Shown in pieces: positions 1 to 8,448 of a DNA stretch of 64,000 nucleotides. Origin of the DNA: Lachnospiraceae bacterium (lineage in GTDB: Bacteria; Bacillota; Clostridia; Lachnospirales; Lachnospiraceae); NCBI GenBank assembly GCA_022792335.1, contig JAAWAV010000003.1, positions 1 through 64,000 on the forward strand. The letters are read 5' to 3'. Every line of letters begins with the position of its first letter. The first letter of the stretch is position 1. Below the pieces are notes generated by a model. The model did not search any database. It saw nothing but the letters and a program-made list of their open reading frames with translations, and had not been told where the DNA came from. The translations under genes were made by a program, and so were the position numbers.

Positions 1-505
1 GCTTTAACTCGTCCCCGATGCTGTCAATCTGGTTGGCTGTCTTTTCACAGTCCGTCATCACGTCAACCAGACGCTCCCGGTAGCCGGAAAGCATGGACTT
101 CATGCCGGAGATTCCTTTCTGGAGAACCTTGCACATCTCCACCTTTCCCTTTTCTTTAAAGGTATTGACCGCCTGCGCTGCTGTTTCCACAAGACGATTT
201 CTTACCGCTGTCAGACGTTCCGACAGGCTTGTGATTTTCTCCTGAAGGTTGGATATTTTCTCCATAAGGTTCTCCGTAACGGACTTCGGCTGTTTCTCCT
301 GCATCTGAGAAAGCTGCTCCCGGACACCCTGTAATTCATCCACCATTGCGGAAAGCTGTACCTGCATCCCCGCCACATACCAGAAAATTTCCATAAAGTC
401 CTGTGACTGCTCTTTCATGTTCTGCTGGTTAAGCAGCTCCATGAACTGCTTTAATACGTCATTTTCCTCCATGAACTGTTTTGCGTTTTGTCCTGCTGTT
501 TCCAT
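1..505 (-). CDS. DUF6674-like conjugative-element protein, 3' end outside window
   Basis: An open frame runs from an ATG at 505 to the window edge with no stop, about 168 codons. It is preceded by a GGGAGG-type ribosome-binding site. The product is Gln/Met/Glu/Lys-rich and looks almost wholly helical, with no membrane segment. It begins METAGQNAKQF and has repeated QFMEL/FMEIFW-type segments. From memory this matches the DUF6674 family, small proteins carried in integrative conjugative elements of Clostridia; the role is unknown. If so, the window begins inside, or at the remnant edge of, an integrated element. The frame is certain, the family name is a recollection, and the gene is incomplete here. 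Confidence 0.6.
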   Translation of the reverse strand, partial: METAGQNAKQFMEENDVLKQFMELLNQQNMKEQSQDFMEIFWYVAGMQVQLSAMVDELQGVREQLSQMQEKQPKSVTENLMEKISNLQEKITSLSERLTAVRNRLVETAAQAVNTFKEKGKVEMCKVLQKGISGMKSMLSGYRERLVDVMTDCEKTANQIDSIGDELK

Positions 506-617
506 TTTCTGAAACCTCCCTTTGATTTTGAGCATGATAAAAGCAGCCATTTCTGGCTGCTCTCTACATACTGTACTTATTTACATTGAATATTGATTCA
601 CATCCTACAAGACTGCA
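506..617. other. AT-rich spacer
   Basis: A short AT-rich gap between two minus-strand genes. It carries the ribosome-binding site of the DUF6674-like gene. No coding frame or clear hairpin was seen. Confidence 0.4.
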
Positions 618-1556
618 TTATCTGGGCAATCTATGCAAAAAGTTCTTCAAAACATCATTCCATTCATTCCATTTAGTAACACAATTCACTAATTTTTCTT
701 TATAGACTTCTTCATCAATACCCAATACCTCAAACATTATCCTACGATATAATAAGCTCATTTTAGCTGCATATAGAACAGATTCCTTTCCATCAAAATA
801 TACACCTCTTTGCTCACGTTTAATATGCATTATCTTAACTCTGCTGTGAACCATTGATGATAAAACCTGCTCATAATTATTTAACAACTCCTCCCTAAAA
901 ATCTCTACACCATACTTTGTAATCAATGCATCTAAACAATTTTTCAGAGTTGTACCATGAGAACCTGGTATCAATGATGTAAAAAAATTAGTATTATTTT
1001 TTACAATTTCAATAAGTGGCTCTGCTAATTCAACTAAAAATGCACATTTAACATCTACTGTTATCCCACTATTGCTTAATGAATAAAGATACATCTGATG
1101 TACTACATCTAGCTCGTCTAATAATTGCTGCCATTTATTAAATAGCTCTGCAGTAAGAATAGAATCAAATTCAATTAATTTATCTAAACTATAATTGCAG
1201 AAATTAGCTGATGAAAAATATGATAATCTTCCTTTCATAAAGTTTTCATTACATAAACTCAATGTATCTTTCTCAACTGTATCTGATTCTGATAATTCTA
1301 TGCTTGATAATGGAATAAAAACGCCATCAAATATCATTAGCAACCTTTCAACACGAGAAAATACTGCATGCAAATCATACACAGAAACATTCTCATCTGA
1401 GGTTAAAATAATTTTTCTGATTCCACATTGTTCAATTTTGATATGGAATGAATTATTTTCTCCTGTATCAAATTCAACAACATGTGGTCCATCTAACATT
1501 AAGTTATCACTTTTAAAGGTAGCTGTTAGGGATTTACATTTTGCAAGCTGCTCCAT
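618..1556 (-). CDS. ApeA/HEPN-like protein, candidate anti-phage RNase
   Basis: A 312-aa protein with a clear AGGAGG ribosome-binding site just upstream. The N-terminal two thirds look mixed alpha/beta. The C-terminal third is helical and contains R239-x4-H244 (SRVKIMHIK), the R-x4-6-H signature of HEPN ribonucleases. In the ApeA family an N-terminal domain precedes such a HEPN domain, and members cause abortive infection. The gene is distinctly more AT-rich than the chromosome to its right and sits beside a conjugative-element-type gene, which suggests horizontal acquisition. No antitoxin-like partner is adjacent. The HEPN motif is seen; the ApeA link and a defence role are inference. It could instead be an unrelated helical protein with a chance motif. 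Confidence 0.55.
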   Translation of the reverse strand: MEQLAKCKSLTATFKSDNLMLDGPHVVEFDTGENNSFHIKIEQCGIRKIILTSDENVSVYDLHAVFSRVERLLMIFDGVFIPLSSIELSESDTVEKDTLSLCNENFMKGRLSYFSSANFCNYSLDKLIEFDSILTAELFNKWQQLLDELDVVHQMYLYSLSNSGITVDVKCAFLVELAEPLIEIVKNNTNFFTSLIPGSHGTTLKNCLDALITKYGVEIFREELLNNYEQVLSSMVHSRVKIMHIKREQRGVYFDGKESVLYAAKMSLLYRRIMFEVLGIDEEVYKEKLVNCVTKWNEWNDVLKNFLHRLPR

Positions 1557-1720
1557 TACTGCCTCCTATCTATGTACTCATTTTTAAACGTGAATATTTT
1601 ATCACAAACTGCCTTAAATATCACTCTATTTTAAATATTTATGTAAAAGTTAAAGTATAAAAAAATCCATACTGCGCAGACTATTTCCAGGAATCTCACT
1701 CAGAAAGGTCGTGCAACAAT

Positions 1721-2077
1721 ATGGATTATTTAAAAGCATTTCTGATAGGCGGGCTTATCTGTGCCCTGGTTCAGATCCTTATGGACAAGACAAAGCTGAT
1801 GCCGGGACGTATTATGGTACTGCTGGTATGCTCCGGCGTGGCTCTTGGCTTTCTCGGCGTCTACGACCCCTTCATCGAATGGGCCGGTTCCGGCGCCTCC
1901 GTCCCTCTGCTCGGCTTCGGAAACACACTATTCAAAGGCGTGAAAGAAAGCATCGGGGAGGAAGGAATTCTCGGTCTTTTCCTGGGAGGCTTAAAAGCGT
2001 CTGCCGCCGGTATCAGCGCCGCCCTGGTCTTTGGCTATATCGGTTCCCTGATCTTCAGCCCCAAAATGAAAGACTGA
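1721..2077 (+). CDS. spoVAE: Stage V sporulation protein AE
   Basis: A 118-aa very hydrophobic protein with about three to four membrane segments, full length for SpoVAE (SpoVAEb). It has the family's N-terminal FLIGGLICALVQ and the GxxGLFxGGLKASAAG segment near the C terminus. SpoVAE belongs to the SpoVA membrane channel that moves dipicolinic acid into the forespore and releases it on germination. Elsewhere the gene usually sits with spoVAC and spoVAD; here it stands alone, so those genes are outside the window or the locus has been split. The start has an AGAAAGG ribosome-binding site about 13 bases upstream. It converges on the hydrolase gene after 17 bases, without a visible terminator. 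Confidence 0.88.
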   Translation: MDYLKAFLIGGLICALVQILMDKTKLMPGRIMVLLVCSGVALGFLGVYDPFIEWAGSGASVPLLGFGNTLFKGVKESIGEEGILGLFLGGLKASAAGISAALVFGYIGSLIFSPKMKD

Positions 2078-2094
2078 CATCTGTATCAGACTAC

Positions 2095-3438
2095 CTAGTA
2101 AAAAACATGGCTGCCGATAGTAATCCCTTCATAGCCCGGGCGAATCGTCCGGAAATGAAGCAGCCCTCCAATATGGTTTTCACTGCCGCTCATAGCTACC
2201 TCGGCAGCCCGCACACATTCGGCGTTTACACCATTTTGCAAAGCCGCCTGATATTTCGGTTTTCCCCACGGTGTAAACTGATAAGGTTGGGAAAGGACTC
2301 CTATCATGGTATTCGGATACTGACCGCTGTTGATCCTGTTCATAACCACATTGCCGACAGCAACCTTCCCCTCCCAGGGCTCCATATTGGCCTCCCGGTA
2401 GATCATGGCGGCCAGAAGCTCCAAATCGCTGTATGCGGAATAGTCAAACTCCTCGGAAGGGTTATCGGCGGCAGGAGGCGCCGGCGGCTGTTCTACGGAA
2501 GGCGGATTCGCAGATGGCTCATCTGCAGATCCAGAATTTTGATCCGAATCCCCGGAACTGCTTTCAGGAGGTTCAGACGGCTGCGCCGTTCCTGCCGGAG
2601 GATCCGCATTGGTTCCCACTCCGTCTGCTACCTGCTGCTCCTTTCGCCTCTCCTCTTCTTCCTGTTTCCGCTTTTCCTCCGCCAGTCTGGCCATCCGCTC
2701 TTCCGCTTCCAGCTCCTTTTTCTGCAGTTCTCTCCGGTACGCCGCCAGCTCTCCCTCGGCATCTTCCAGCTCCTCGGCGCACGCTTCCATCTTCCTTGTT
2801 GTCTCGGCCACAGAGGCAAGTACCTCGTTCTGCTTCTCTTCTGTCTCTTCCGCCACCCTGTCCAGTTCCGCCTGATCCGTCAGAAGCTCCTGCTCCTTCT
2901 CCGCCACCAGCTTCCTGGTTTCCTGATAGGCCGTCAACATGTCCCGGTCATACTCGGCTAACTCCATGGCATACTCCGCCCTGTTTAAAATAGAAGAAAG
3001 GCTCTCCGCGGAAAACACAAGCTCAATCACGCCCGTATCCCCATTTTCATACATATATTGAATCCGTTTCTTCATGGCCTCGTACTGGTTCGCTTCCGTT
3101 TCTTTGGCCTCCAGAAGCTCCCTTGCCGTCACTTCAAGTCTTTCCTGAAGCTCTGTCTGCCTGGCAGAAAGGGCTTCAAGCTCCGCCGTCAGACCGTCCA
3201 ACTGGCCGTTTAGTTCCTCCAGGTATCCGCCAAAACGTTCTTTTGCTTCCTGAAGGTCCTTGGCTTTTTCCTCAGCCTGTTCCACCCGCTCCCTGGCCTC
3301 CTCCACTTCTTCATCAGAAGCTGCCGCCGACATCGGACTTATAACTGCCAGGGAAACTACCAGCGCAACGCACAGCCCGCAATTTCTGGCTCTTTTGTAT
3401 CTGTTTTCTGTTGCTTTTCTCCTGTCATTCTTTTTCAT
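2095..3438 (-). CDS. Coiled-coil cell-wall hydrolase with C-terminal SleB-type domain
   Basis: A 447-aa secreted protein. A Lys/Arg-rich start and hydrophobic stretch ending near SAAAS form a signal peptide. Next comes a long Glu/Gln/Lys coiled coil of about 250 residues like the PcsB/CwlO N-terminal domain, then a Pro/Ser-rich linker. It ends in a hydrolase_2 (SleB/CwlJ) domain of about 120 residues with AAMIYREANMEPWEGKVAVG and the conserved PYQFTPW segment. SleB-type domains cleave peptidoglycan in spore germination or cell separation. I place the start at 3438, where the signal peptide becomes N-terminal. An upstream in-frame ATG at 3543 lies only about 5 bases after the predicted transcript start and would add a non-signal tail. 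The ribosome-binding site at 3438 is weak. Confidence 0.8.
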   Translation of the reverse strand: MKKNDRRKATENRYKRARNCGLCVALVVSLAVISPMSAAASDEEVEEARERVEQAEEKAKDLQEAKERFGGYLEELNGQLDGLTAELEALSARQTELQERLEVTARELLEAKETEANQYEAMKKRIQYMYENGDTGVIELVFSAESLSSILNRAEYAMELAEYDRDMLTAYQETRKLVAEKEQELLTDQAELDRVAEETEEKQNEVLASVAETTRKMEACAEELEDAEGELAAYRRELQKKELEAEERMARLAEEKRKQEEEERRKEQQVADGVGTNADPPAGTAQPSEPPESSSGDSDQNSGSADEPSANPPSVEQPPAPPAADNPSEEFDYSAYSDLELLAAMIYREANMEPWEGKVAVGNVVMNRINSGQYPNTMIGVLSQPYQFTPWGKPKYQAALQNGVNAECVRAAEVAMSGSENHIGGLLHFRTIRPGYEGITIGSHVFY

Positions 3439-3554
3439 ATGGCATTTTCCATGGGGGACATCACTGCTCCGCCCTGTTTTCCAATTTTTATTTTCTACAA
3501 AAACAATACCATCCATTGACAATGGCATCCTTCCCTTTGTCAACCGACGGTATC

Positions 3555-3583
3555 ATTATACTACAAAAAACGACCGGATTCAA
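3555..3583 (-). promoter_or_regulatory. Promoter of the SleB-like hydrolase gene
   Basis: On the minus strand TTGAAT (3578-3583) and TATAAT (3555-3560) are separated by exactly 17 bp. This is a good vegetative-type (SigA) promoter. The transcript would start near 3548. Confidence 0.65.
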
Positions 3584-3705
3584 CACCAAACAGTAGAGGC
3601 ATAAAACCTCCTCCGATACTTGCCCGCCTCCCCTGGATTCTACCCTGGGAGCGCCGGACAGGGAAACGAAAGAACTTTTATAACCGCCTCTGTTTCTTTA
3701 AGCCT

Positions 3706-4263
3706 TTAGATTTCTACACTTCCTGTCTCTGTACTGTTGATCACATAATATACTCGGTTCTCTTCTGTCTTTACATAAAGTTCTACTGTCTTTATCTCTC
3801 CAACTTTATGTCCGGAAGCTGTCCAGTCTTTCTTAACAAGGGCAATCATGTCTTTATCTGAAATGTCCTTTCCCATATACTGAACAGAAATCGAAGTCTT
3901 AACCTCCTGCTTTTTTGCAGTCCTCTTTGTCGCTGCTTTTGCGGCCGTATCTTTCGCGCCCGCCGACTTCTCTGATGTCTCTTTCTCTTCAGCAGATTTC
4001 TCTGTCACTTTTTTCTCCCCAACAGATTTCTTCTCCACTGCTTTTTCTGCAATAGCTTTCACAGCCGCCACTTTTTCTCTGGCAACTTCCATAAACGCTG
4101 CCGGCGCCGCTTCTGCCTTCGTCTCCTCTGCCGCTTTCTCCACCGATTTTTCAGCCGGTTCTGCTTTTACAGCTCCCTTTGCAGCTTCTCCCTTCTCTGC
4201 CGCTTTGTTCGCTGTCACAGGCGTCGCGACCTTTCCGGCCGCCAAATTCTTTTTCCTTGCCAT
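3706..4263 (-). CDS. DUF6465 family protein with Ala/Lys-rich tail
   Basis: A 185-aa protein. Residues 1-120 are low complexity (Ala, Lys, Glu, with some Thr and Val) and resemble histone H1 tails. The last 65 residues form a compact domain (SISVQYMGKDISDKDMIALVK...VKTEENRVYYVINSTETGSVEI) typical of the Clostridia family DUF6465. The function is unknown. The basic tail hints at nucleic-acid or polyanion binding, but acidic residues are also common. ATG 4263 is preferred over the adjacent GTG 4266 because it lies 7 bases after GAGGAG. The gene is monocistronic, with its own promoter at 4332-4360. Tails like this often vary in length between strains. Confidence 0.75.
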   Translation of the reverse strand: MARKKNLAAGKVATPVTANKAAEKGEAAKGAVKAEPAEKSVEKAAEETKAEAAPAAFMEVAREKVAAVKAIAEKAVEKKSVGEKKVTEKSAEEKETSEKSAGAKDTAAKAATKRTAKKQEVKTSISVQYMGKDISDKDMIALVKKDWTASGHKVGEIKTVELYVKTEENRVYYVINSTETGSVEI

Positions 4264-4331
4264 CACAATTCTCCTCGTTTTCTTTTTGCCCTCTCAGTTT
4301 GCAGTTCTATCCGGGCACGGTGCCGTTAATA

Positions 4332-4360
4332 ATCATACTGCCTTATGGAAATTTTTTCAA
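4332..4360 (-). promoter_or_regulatory. Promoter of the DUF6465 gene
   Basis: Minus-strand TTGAAA (4355-4360) and TATGAT (4332-4337) with a 17-bp spacer, about 65 bases before the ribosome-binding site. Confidence 0.6.
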
Positions 4361-4401
4361 GCCTTTGGAAGAAAAACCGTCAAAAAGGCCATATTTCCCC
4401 A

Positions 4402-4430
4402 TTGACAGAGGGCTTAGAATGTAATATGCT
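4402..4430 (+). promoter_or_regulatory. Possible promoter of degV
   Basis: TTGACA (4402-4407) and TATGCT (4425-4430) with a 17-bp spacer. It would give a leader of about 170 bases before degV. No clear riboswitch fold was recognised in that leader. Confidence 0.45.
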
Positions 4431-4605
4431 ACAACATATGCGCCTTATTTTGTATTTCAAACTATTTGCTATCGATGGGTAATGCACACACAACCGGATA
4501 TTTTGTGCGGTTTGAAACGTATCTCCCTGTCCATCGACGCTAACAGATTGACCATGGGATTTCCGGTGTATCCTACATTTACTTTTTGACTGGAGTGTCA
4601 GTATC

Positions 4606-5442
4606 ATGATACGAATCCTTGTAGACTCCTCTTCCGACTATAAAATAGAAGAAATCCGTGAAAAGGGACTGGAACTGATCCCCATTACCATAACCATTGG
4701 GGATACGGATTATGTAGACGGGCAAAACCTGGATCGAGATGAGTTTTATCAAATTCTTGAAAAAACAGGGAATTTCCCCAAAACTTCCCAGCCTTCTCCT
4801 CAGGCATTCCTGGAAGTATTTCTGGACGCAAAGAAAAAAGGAGATGAGCTGATCTGTATTCTGCTCTCCTCCTCTTTGAGCGGTACCTGTCAGAGCGCCT
4901 TTCTGGCCAAAGCCATAGCCGCCTACGACAAGATTTATATCATTGATTCTCTCTCCGCCACCTATACCATCAAACTGATGGCCGACTATGCTCTGCAACT
5001 GGCCTCTCAGAATATCGGCGCTGGAGAGATCGCCGCGCTTTTAGAAATTCTGCGTTCCCGTGTCAAAGTACTGGCCGCTCCCGACACGCTGGATTTTTTA
5101 CAACGGGGAGGGCGGCTGTCGAAAGCCGCCGCCGCCATCGGCAACCTGGCCGGAATTAAACCCATCATCACCATTTCTCCTGAAGGCCAGGTGTCTGTCA
5201 TCGGGAAATGCGTCGGTCGAAACAAAACCATTCTCCAGATTCTAAAACAGCTTGCCTCCCTTGGCCGGGACGAGGATTTTCCTCTGTACCCCATCTACAG
5301 CTACGGTACGGAAAACTGTACGAAACTTTGCGAAAAGCTTACTGCTTCCGGATATCAAATAGATGAAATGCTCCAGATCGGGCCTACCATCGGCGCTCAT
5401 ATCGGACCGGAAGCATTTGGAATCGTATTCGTTGCCAAATAG
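4606..5442 (+). CDS. DegV family fatty-acid-binding protein
   Basis: A 278-aa protein, the usual length for DegV. It starts with the family's IRILVDSSSDY segment. It contains the SSSLSGTCQSA loop around residue 90 and the C-terminal GPTIGAHIGPEAFGIVF segment, both of which line the lipid-binding cavity. DegV/FakB proteins bind a fatty acid in the cytosol and in some species present it to the kinase FakA; no FakA partner lies nearby, so the cargo is unknown. An ATG with a GGAG site 10-13 bases upstream starts the gene. The gene converges on engB across a structured 120-bp spacer. Confidence 0.85.
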   Translation: MIRILVDSSSDYKIEEIREKGLELIPITITIGDTDYVDGQNLDRDEFYQILEKTGNFPKTSQPSPQAFLEVFLDAKKKGDELICILLSSSLSGTCQSAFLAKAIAAYDKIYIIDSLSATYTIKLMADYALQLASQNIGAGEIAALLEILRSRVKVLAAPDTLDFLQRGGRLSKAAAAIGNLAGIKPIITISPEGQVSVIGKCVGRNKTILQILKQLASLGRDEDFPLYPIYSYGTENCTKLCEKLTASGYQIDEMLQIGPTIGAHIGPEAFGIVFVAK

Positions 5443-5563
5443 CCCTCTCTGACACAAGCGCGTCGGTTCCTGGAGCGGGCGACAGAGGCACACCGGATTA
5501 TACGCGGATAGAGGGCAACGCGGAAAAGTCCTCAAATTGTGCAGACTGAAGCGTGTGTCTTTG
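5443..5563. repeat. Structured intergenic repeat between degV and engB
   Basis: The spacer holds inverted segments (gccctct near 5442 and agagggc near 5508; gacacaagcg near 5450 and gcgtgtgtc near 5552). One part, caaat..tgcagac..gagcg.gtgtc.ttgtc, recurs in diverged form near 49024-49058. It looks like a member of a dispersed palindromic family and may double as a terminator for the two convergent genes. Confidence 0.4.
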
Positions 5564-6151
5564 TCAGTCGGCAGTAAGCTCCTCGATGAGGCTCCAAATC
5601 TCCTCGCGGCCCTGTTTGGTTTCAGCGGAAAACGGAACCACCGTAGCTTCCCGGCTGATACCCAGGCCCTCCCGGACCAGTTTGAGTTGTTTCTCGATCT
5701 GACTTCTTTTAATTTTATCCAGCTTGGTGGCAATGATCACCGGCTGATACCCGTTCTCTGTGATCCATTCATACATCTGTCTGTCATTGGCAGAGGGTTC
5801 GTGGCGAATATCCACCAGAAGAAACACGCACCTTAACTGTGTGGAGCTCTTCAGGTAATTTTCCACCATTCTTCCCCATTTCTCTTTTTCCTTCTGGGAA
5901 ATCTTTGCATATCCGTAGCCGGGAAGATCCACATAATAAAGCGCATCGTTGATATTATAAAAATTGATGGTCTGGGTTTTCCCCGGTTGGGCCGAGGTGC
6001 GCGCATAGGATTTCCGGTTCATGAGCGCGTTAATCAGAGAGGACTTCCCCACATTGGATTTCCCCGCAAAGGCAATCTCCGGTTTTTCATTCTCCGGCAG
6101 CCTGCTGGTCACGCCGCAGACTGTCTCCAGGTTCACTGTCTTTATAATCAA
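5564..6151 (-). CDS. engB: Ribosome biogenesis GTPase EngB/YihA (YsxC)
   Basis: A 195-aa TRAFAC-class GTPase, full length for EngB/YsxC. Visible motifs are G1 GKSNVGKS, a G2 threonine in the TQTINFYN-type region, G3 DLPGYG and G4 TKLDK, followed by the family's C-terminal FSAETKQGREEIW. EngB assists late assembly of the 50S subunit and is usually essential. Its ATG overlaps the lon stop by 4 bp, so it is translationally coupled as the last gene of the tig-clpP-clpX-lon-engB operon, an arrangement common in Firmicutes. Confidence 0.95.
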   Translation of the reverse strand: MIIKTVNLETVCGVTSRLPENEKPEIAFAGKSNVGKSSLINALMNRKSYARTSAQPGKTQTINFYNINDALYYVDLPGYGYAKISQKEKEKWGRMVENYLKSSTQLRCVFLLVDIRHEPSANDRQMYEWITENGYQPVIIATKLDKIKRSQIEKQLKLVREGLGISREATVVPFSAETKQGREEIWSLIEELTAD

Positions 6152-8448
6152 AGGAAAGCCTCCTTAAGCACCTCGTCCATAGTTCCCACATATTTGATAT
6201 TCATACCCTCCACAATCTCCTGGGACAACTCCTGTACGTTGGGTTCGTTGGTCCCCGGTACCAGAACTGTGTGGATATCCGCCATTTTGGCCGCCAGAAG
6301 CTTTTCCTTCAGACCGCCGATGGGAAGCACCCGCCCGCGCAGAGTCACCTCTCCGGTCATGGCCAGATCCGCTCGAACCTTCTTGTTGGTCACGGCGGAC
6401 ATCATGGCCGTCGCCATGGTAATCCCTGCCGAAGGTCCATCCTTTGGCACTGCTCCCTCCGGAATATGGATATGGATATCGTTTTTCTCGTAAATTTCAC
6501 TGTCTACCTCATAGGCCGGACTGACGGAACGGACATAGGACAGGGCCGCCTTGGCCGATTCTTTCATCACGTCTCCCATCTGCCCCGTAAGCTGCAGCTT
6601 TCCATGGCCGGGCAACAGGTTGACCTCTATCTCCAGTGTATCGCCGCCTACACTGGTCCAGGCCAGACCGCGGACAATTCCCACCGCATCTTCTCCCACG
6701 GACTTGTCGCTTCGCACCGGCTCCTTGCCCAGATATTTTTCCAGGTTCTCTTCTGTGACCTGGATATGTTTTTCCTTGCCGTCCAAAAGTTCCTTGGCCG
6801 CCTTTCTGCAAAGGCTTCCGATTTTCCGCTCCAGACTCCGGACTCCTGCTTCTTTCGTATAGCTGTGAATGATTCTTCGAAGCGCCTTCTCGGAAACAGA
6901 GAACTGTTCCTCTAAAAGCCCGTTCTTTTCTCTCTGCTTCGGCACCAGATACTTTTCGGCAATATGGTATTTTTCATTTTCCGTATAGCTGCTGACCTCG
7001 ATGATCTCCATCCGGTCCAAAAGGGGTCTTGGAATAGTATCTGTCGTATTCGCTGTCGCCACAAACAGTACGTTGGAAAGATCCAGCGGAATCTCAATAA
7101 AATGATCCCGAAACTTGTCGTTCTGAGCGCTGTCCAGGATTTCTAATAGCGCCGAGGAAGGATCTCCCTTGTAATCACTGCCCAGCTTATCCACTTCGTC
7201 AAAAAGCATCAGAGGATTGGAGGTTCCCGCCTGCTTTAAAGCTACTGCAATTCTTCCCGGCATAGCTCCCACATAAGTCTTTCTGTGGCCCCGAATCTCC
7301 GCCTCATCCCGAACGCCGCCCAGACAAATACGCACATACTTTTTCCCCAGCGCCCGGGCTATGGACTGAGCAATGGAAGTTTTCCCCGTGCCCGGAGGAC
7401 CCACCAGACAGACAATGGGACTCTCTCCTTTTCCTGTCAGGGAACGGACTGCCAGAAACTCCAGAATCCGCTCTTTCACCTTCTCCAGCCCGTAATGATC
7501 CTCCTCCAGGATCTCCTCCGCCCGGCCCAGATCCTTATTGTCTCTGGACATCTTATTCCAGGGAAGCTCCAGAAGCTGCTCGATATAGTTGCGGCTTACA
7601 TAGGCTTCCTGGCTTCCCATGGGCATGGTCCGATAACGGCTGATCTCTTTTTTGACAGCCTCTTTTACATGCTTTCCCGCCTTTAACTTTTCAAGCTGCT
7701 TCTCAAACCTGGCCGCGTCAGACTGGATCGTATCCTCTCCCAGCTCTTCCCGGAGCAGTTTCATCTGCTCTCTCAGAATATATTCTCTCTGGTTCTGATC
7801 CACCCGCTCCCGGACTTTCTCCTGAAAGTTTCTCTTCAGACGGCCGATTTCCACTTCCGTCCCCAGGATTCTCTCCACCAACACATACCGCTCCGGCAAA
7901 GAGATACTCTCCACCAGCTGCTGTCTGTTTTCCAGACTGAAAGGAATATTAATGGGAATCTCATCCAGCAGCTCCTCCAGATCCTGGATTTCCAGAAGCC
8001 CGGCGACCGTGTCCTCGCTGAGAGAGGGATTCACCTGACCATACTCCTCCACATGTTCCTTTAAAATCCGGCACATGGCTTCTCTGGTGGCAATGTCCGC
8101 CTCCGGAAACGGTTTGGTGGGACAGGGTTCAATTTCTGCCTGAAGATATCCCTCCGTATCCTCCAGCTCACAAAGCCTGGCGCGCAAAAGCCCTTCCGCA
8201 AGAACTCTCACCAAGCCCCCGGGCAGTCTCAAAATCTGCTTAATGCTCCCTATGGTTCCCATGGAATAAAGCTCTTCCTTCCCCGGTTCCTCATCCTGTA
8301 CGGATTTCTGGGCCACGAGAAAGATTTTCTGATCCTTTACCATGGCTTTTTCCAATGCCATAATTGACTTCTTCCTGCTGACATCAAAATGCACCACCAT
8401 TTTGGGCAGCACACACAGACCTCGCAATGCGATTGCAGGTATCGTCAT
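6148..8448 (-). CDS. lon: Lon protease (endopeptidase La)
   Basis: A 766-aa ATP-dependent serine protease of normal length. The N-terminal substrate-binding LON domain (about 1-200) is followed by a coiled linker and an AAA+ module with Walker A GPPGTGKT and Walker B LMLFDEVDK. The C-terminal protease domain carries the catalytic serine in DGPSAGITMATA and the lysine in RVLPIGGLKEKLLA (Ser-Lys dyad). Lon degrades misfolded and regulatory proteins in the cytosol. A strong GGAGGAG site precedes the ATG and lies inside the small cysteine-rich ORF described separately. It is coupled to engB by ATGA. Confidence 0.96.
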   Translation of the reverse strand: MTIPAIALRGLCVLPKMVVHFDVSRKKSIMALEKAMVKDQKIFLVAQKSVQDEEPGKEELYSMGTIGSIKQILRLPGGLVRVLAEGLLRARLCELEDTEGYLQAEIEPCPTKPFPEADIATREAMCRILKEHVEEYGQVNPSLSEDTVAGLLEIQDLEELLDEIPINIPFSLENRQQLVESISLPERYVLVERILGTEVEIGRLKRNFQEKVRERVDQNQREYILREQMKLLREELGEDTIQSDAARFEKQLEKLKAGKHVKEAVKKEISRYRTMPMGSQEAYVSRNYIEQLLELPWNKMSRDNKDLGRAEEILEEDHYGLEKVKERILEFLAVRSLTGKGESPIVCLVGPPGTGKTSIAQSIARALGKKYVRICLGGVRDEAEIRGHRKTYVGAMPGRIAVALKQAGTSNPLMLFDEVDKLGSDYKGDPSSALLEILDSAQNDKFRDHFIEIPLDLSNVLFVATANTTDTIPRPLLDRMEIIEVSSYTENEKYHIAEKYLVPKQREKNGLLEEQFSVSEKALRRIIHSYTKEAGVRSLERKIGSLCRKAAKELLDGKEKHIQVTEENLEKYLGKEPVRSDKSVGEDAVGIVRGLAWTSVGGDTLEIEVNLLPGHGKLQLTGQMGDVMKESAKAALSYVRSVSPAYEVDSEIYEKNDIHIHIPEGAVPKDGPSAGITMATAMMSAVTNKKVRADLAMTGEVTLRGRVLPIGGLKEKLLAAKMADIHTVLVPGTNEPNVQELSQEIVEGMNIKYVGTMDEVLKEAFL

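Larger units (their letters stand above)
1..1640. mobile_element. probable edge or remnant of an integrated element
   Basis: This stretch has lower GC than the rest of the window and carries a DUF6674-like gene plus an orphan HEPN-type gene. Conserved sporulation DNA (spoVAE) begins at 1721. No integrase, att repeat or insertion-sequence end is visible inside the window, so the boundary is approximate and the call rests on composition and gene content only. Confidence 0.35.

Noticed and set aside
1711..2961. 416-codon plus-strand frame over spoVAE and the SleB-like gene
   Set aside because: It crosses two real genes in other frames, is rich in Arg/Leu/Pro as expected for a shadow, and has no recognisable domain.
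3516..3543. TTGACAA...TTGTCAA inverted repeat before the SleB-like gene
   Set aside because: A 7-bp match with a 14-base gap in the leader; too short to call an operator or start-site control without comparison.
4380..4607. 75-codon minus-strand frame upstream of degV
   Set aside because: It runs through the degV promoter and leader, lacks a ribosome-binding site and matches nothing known.
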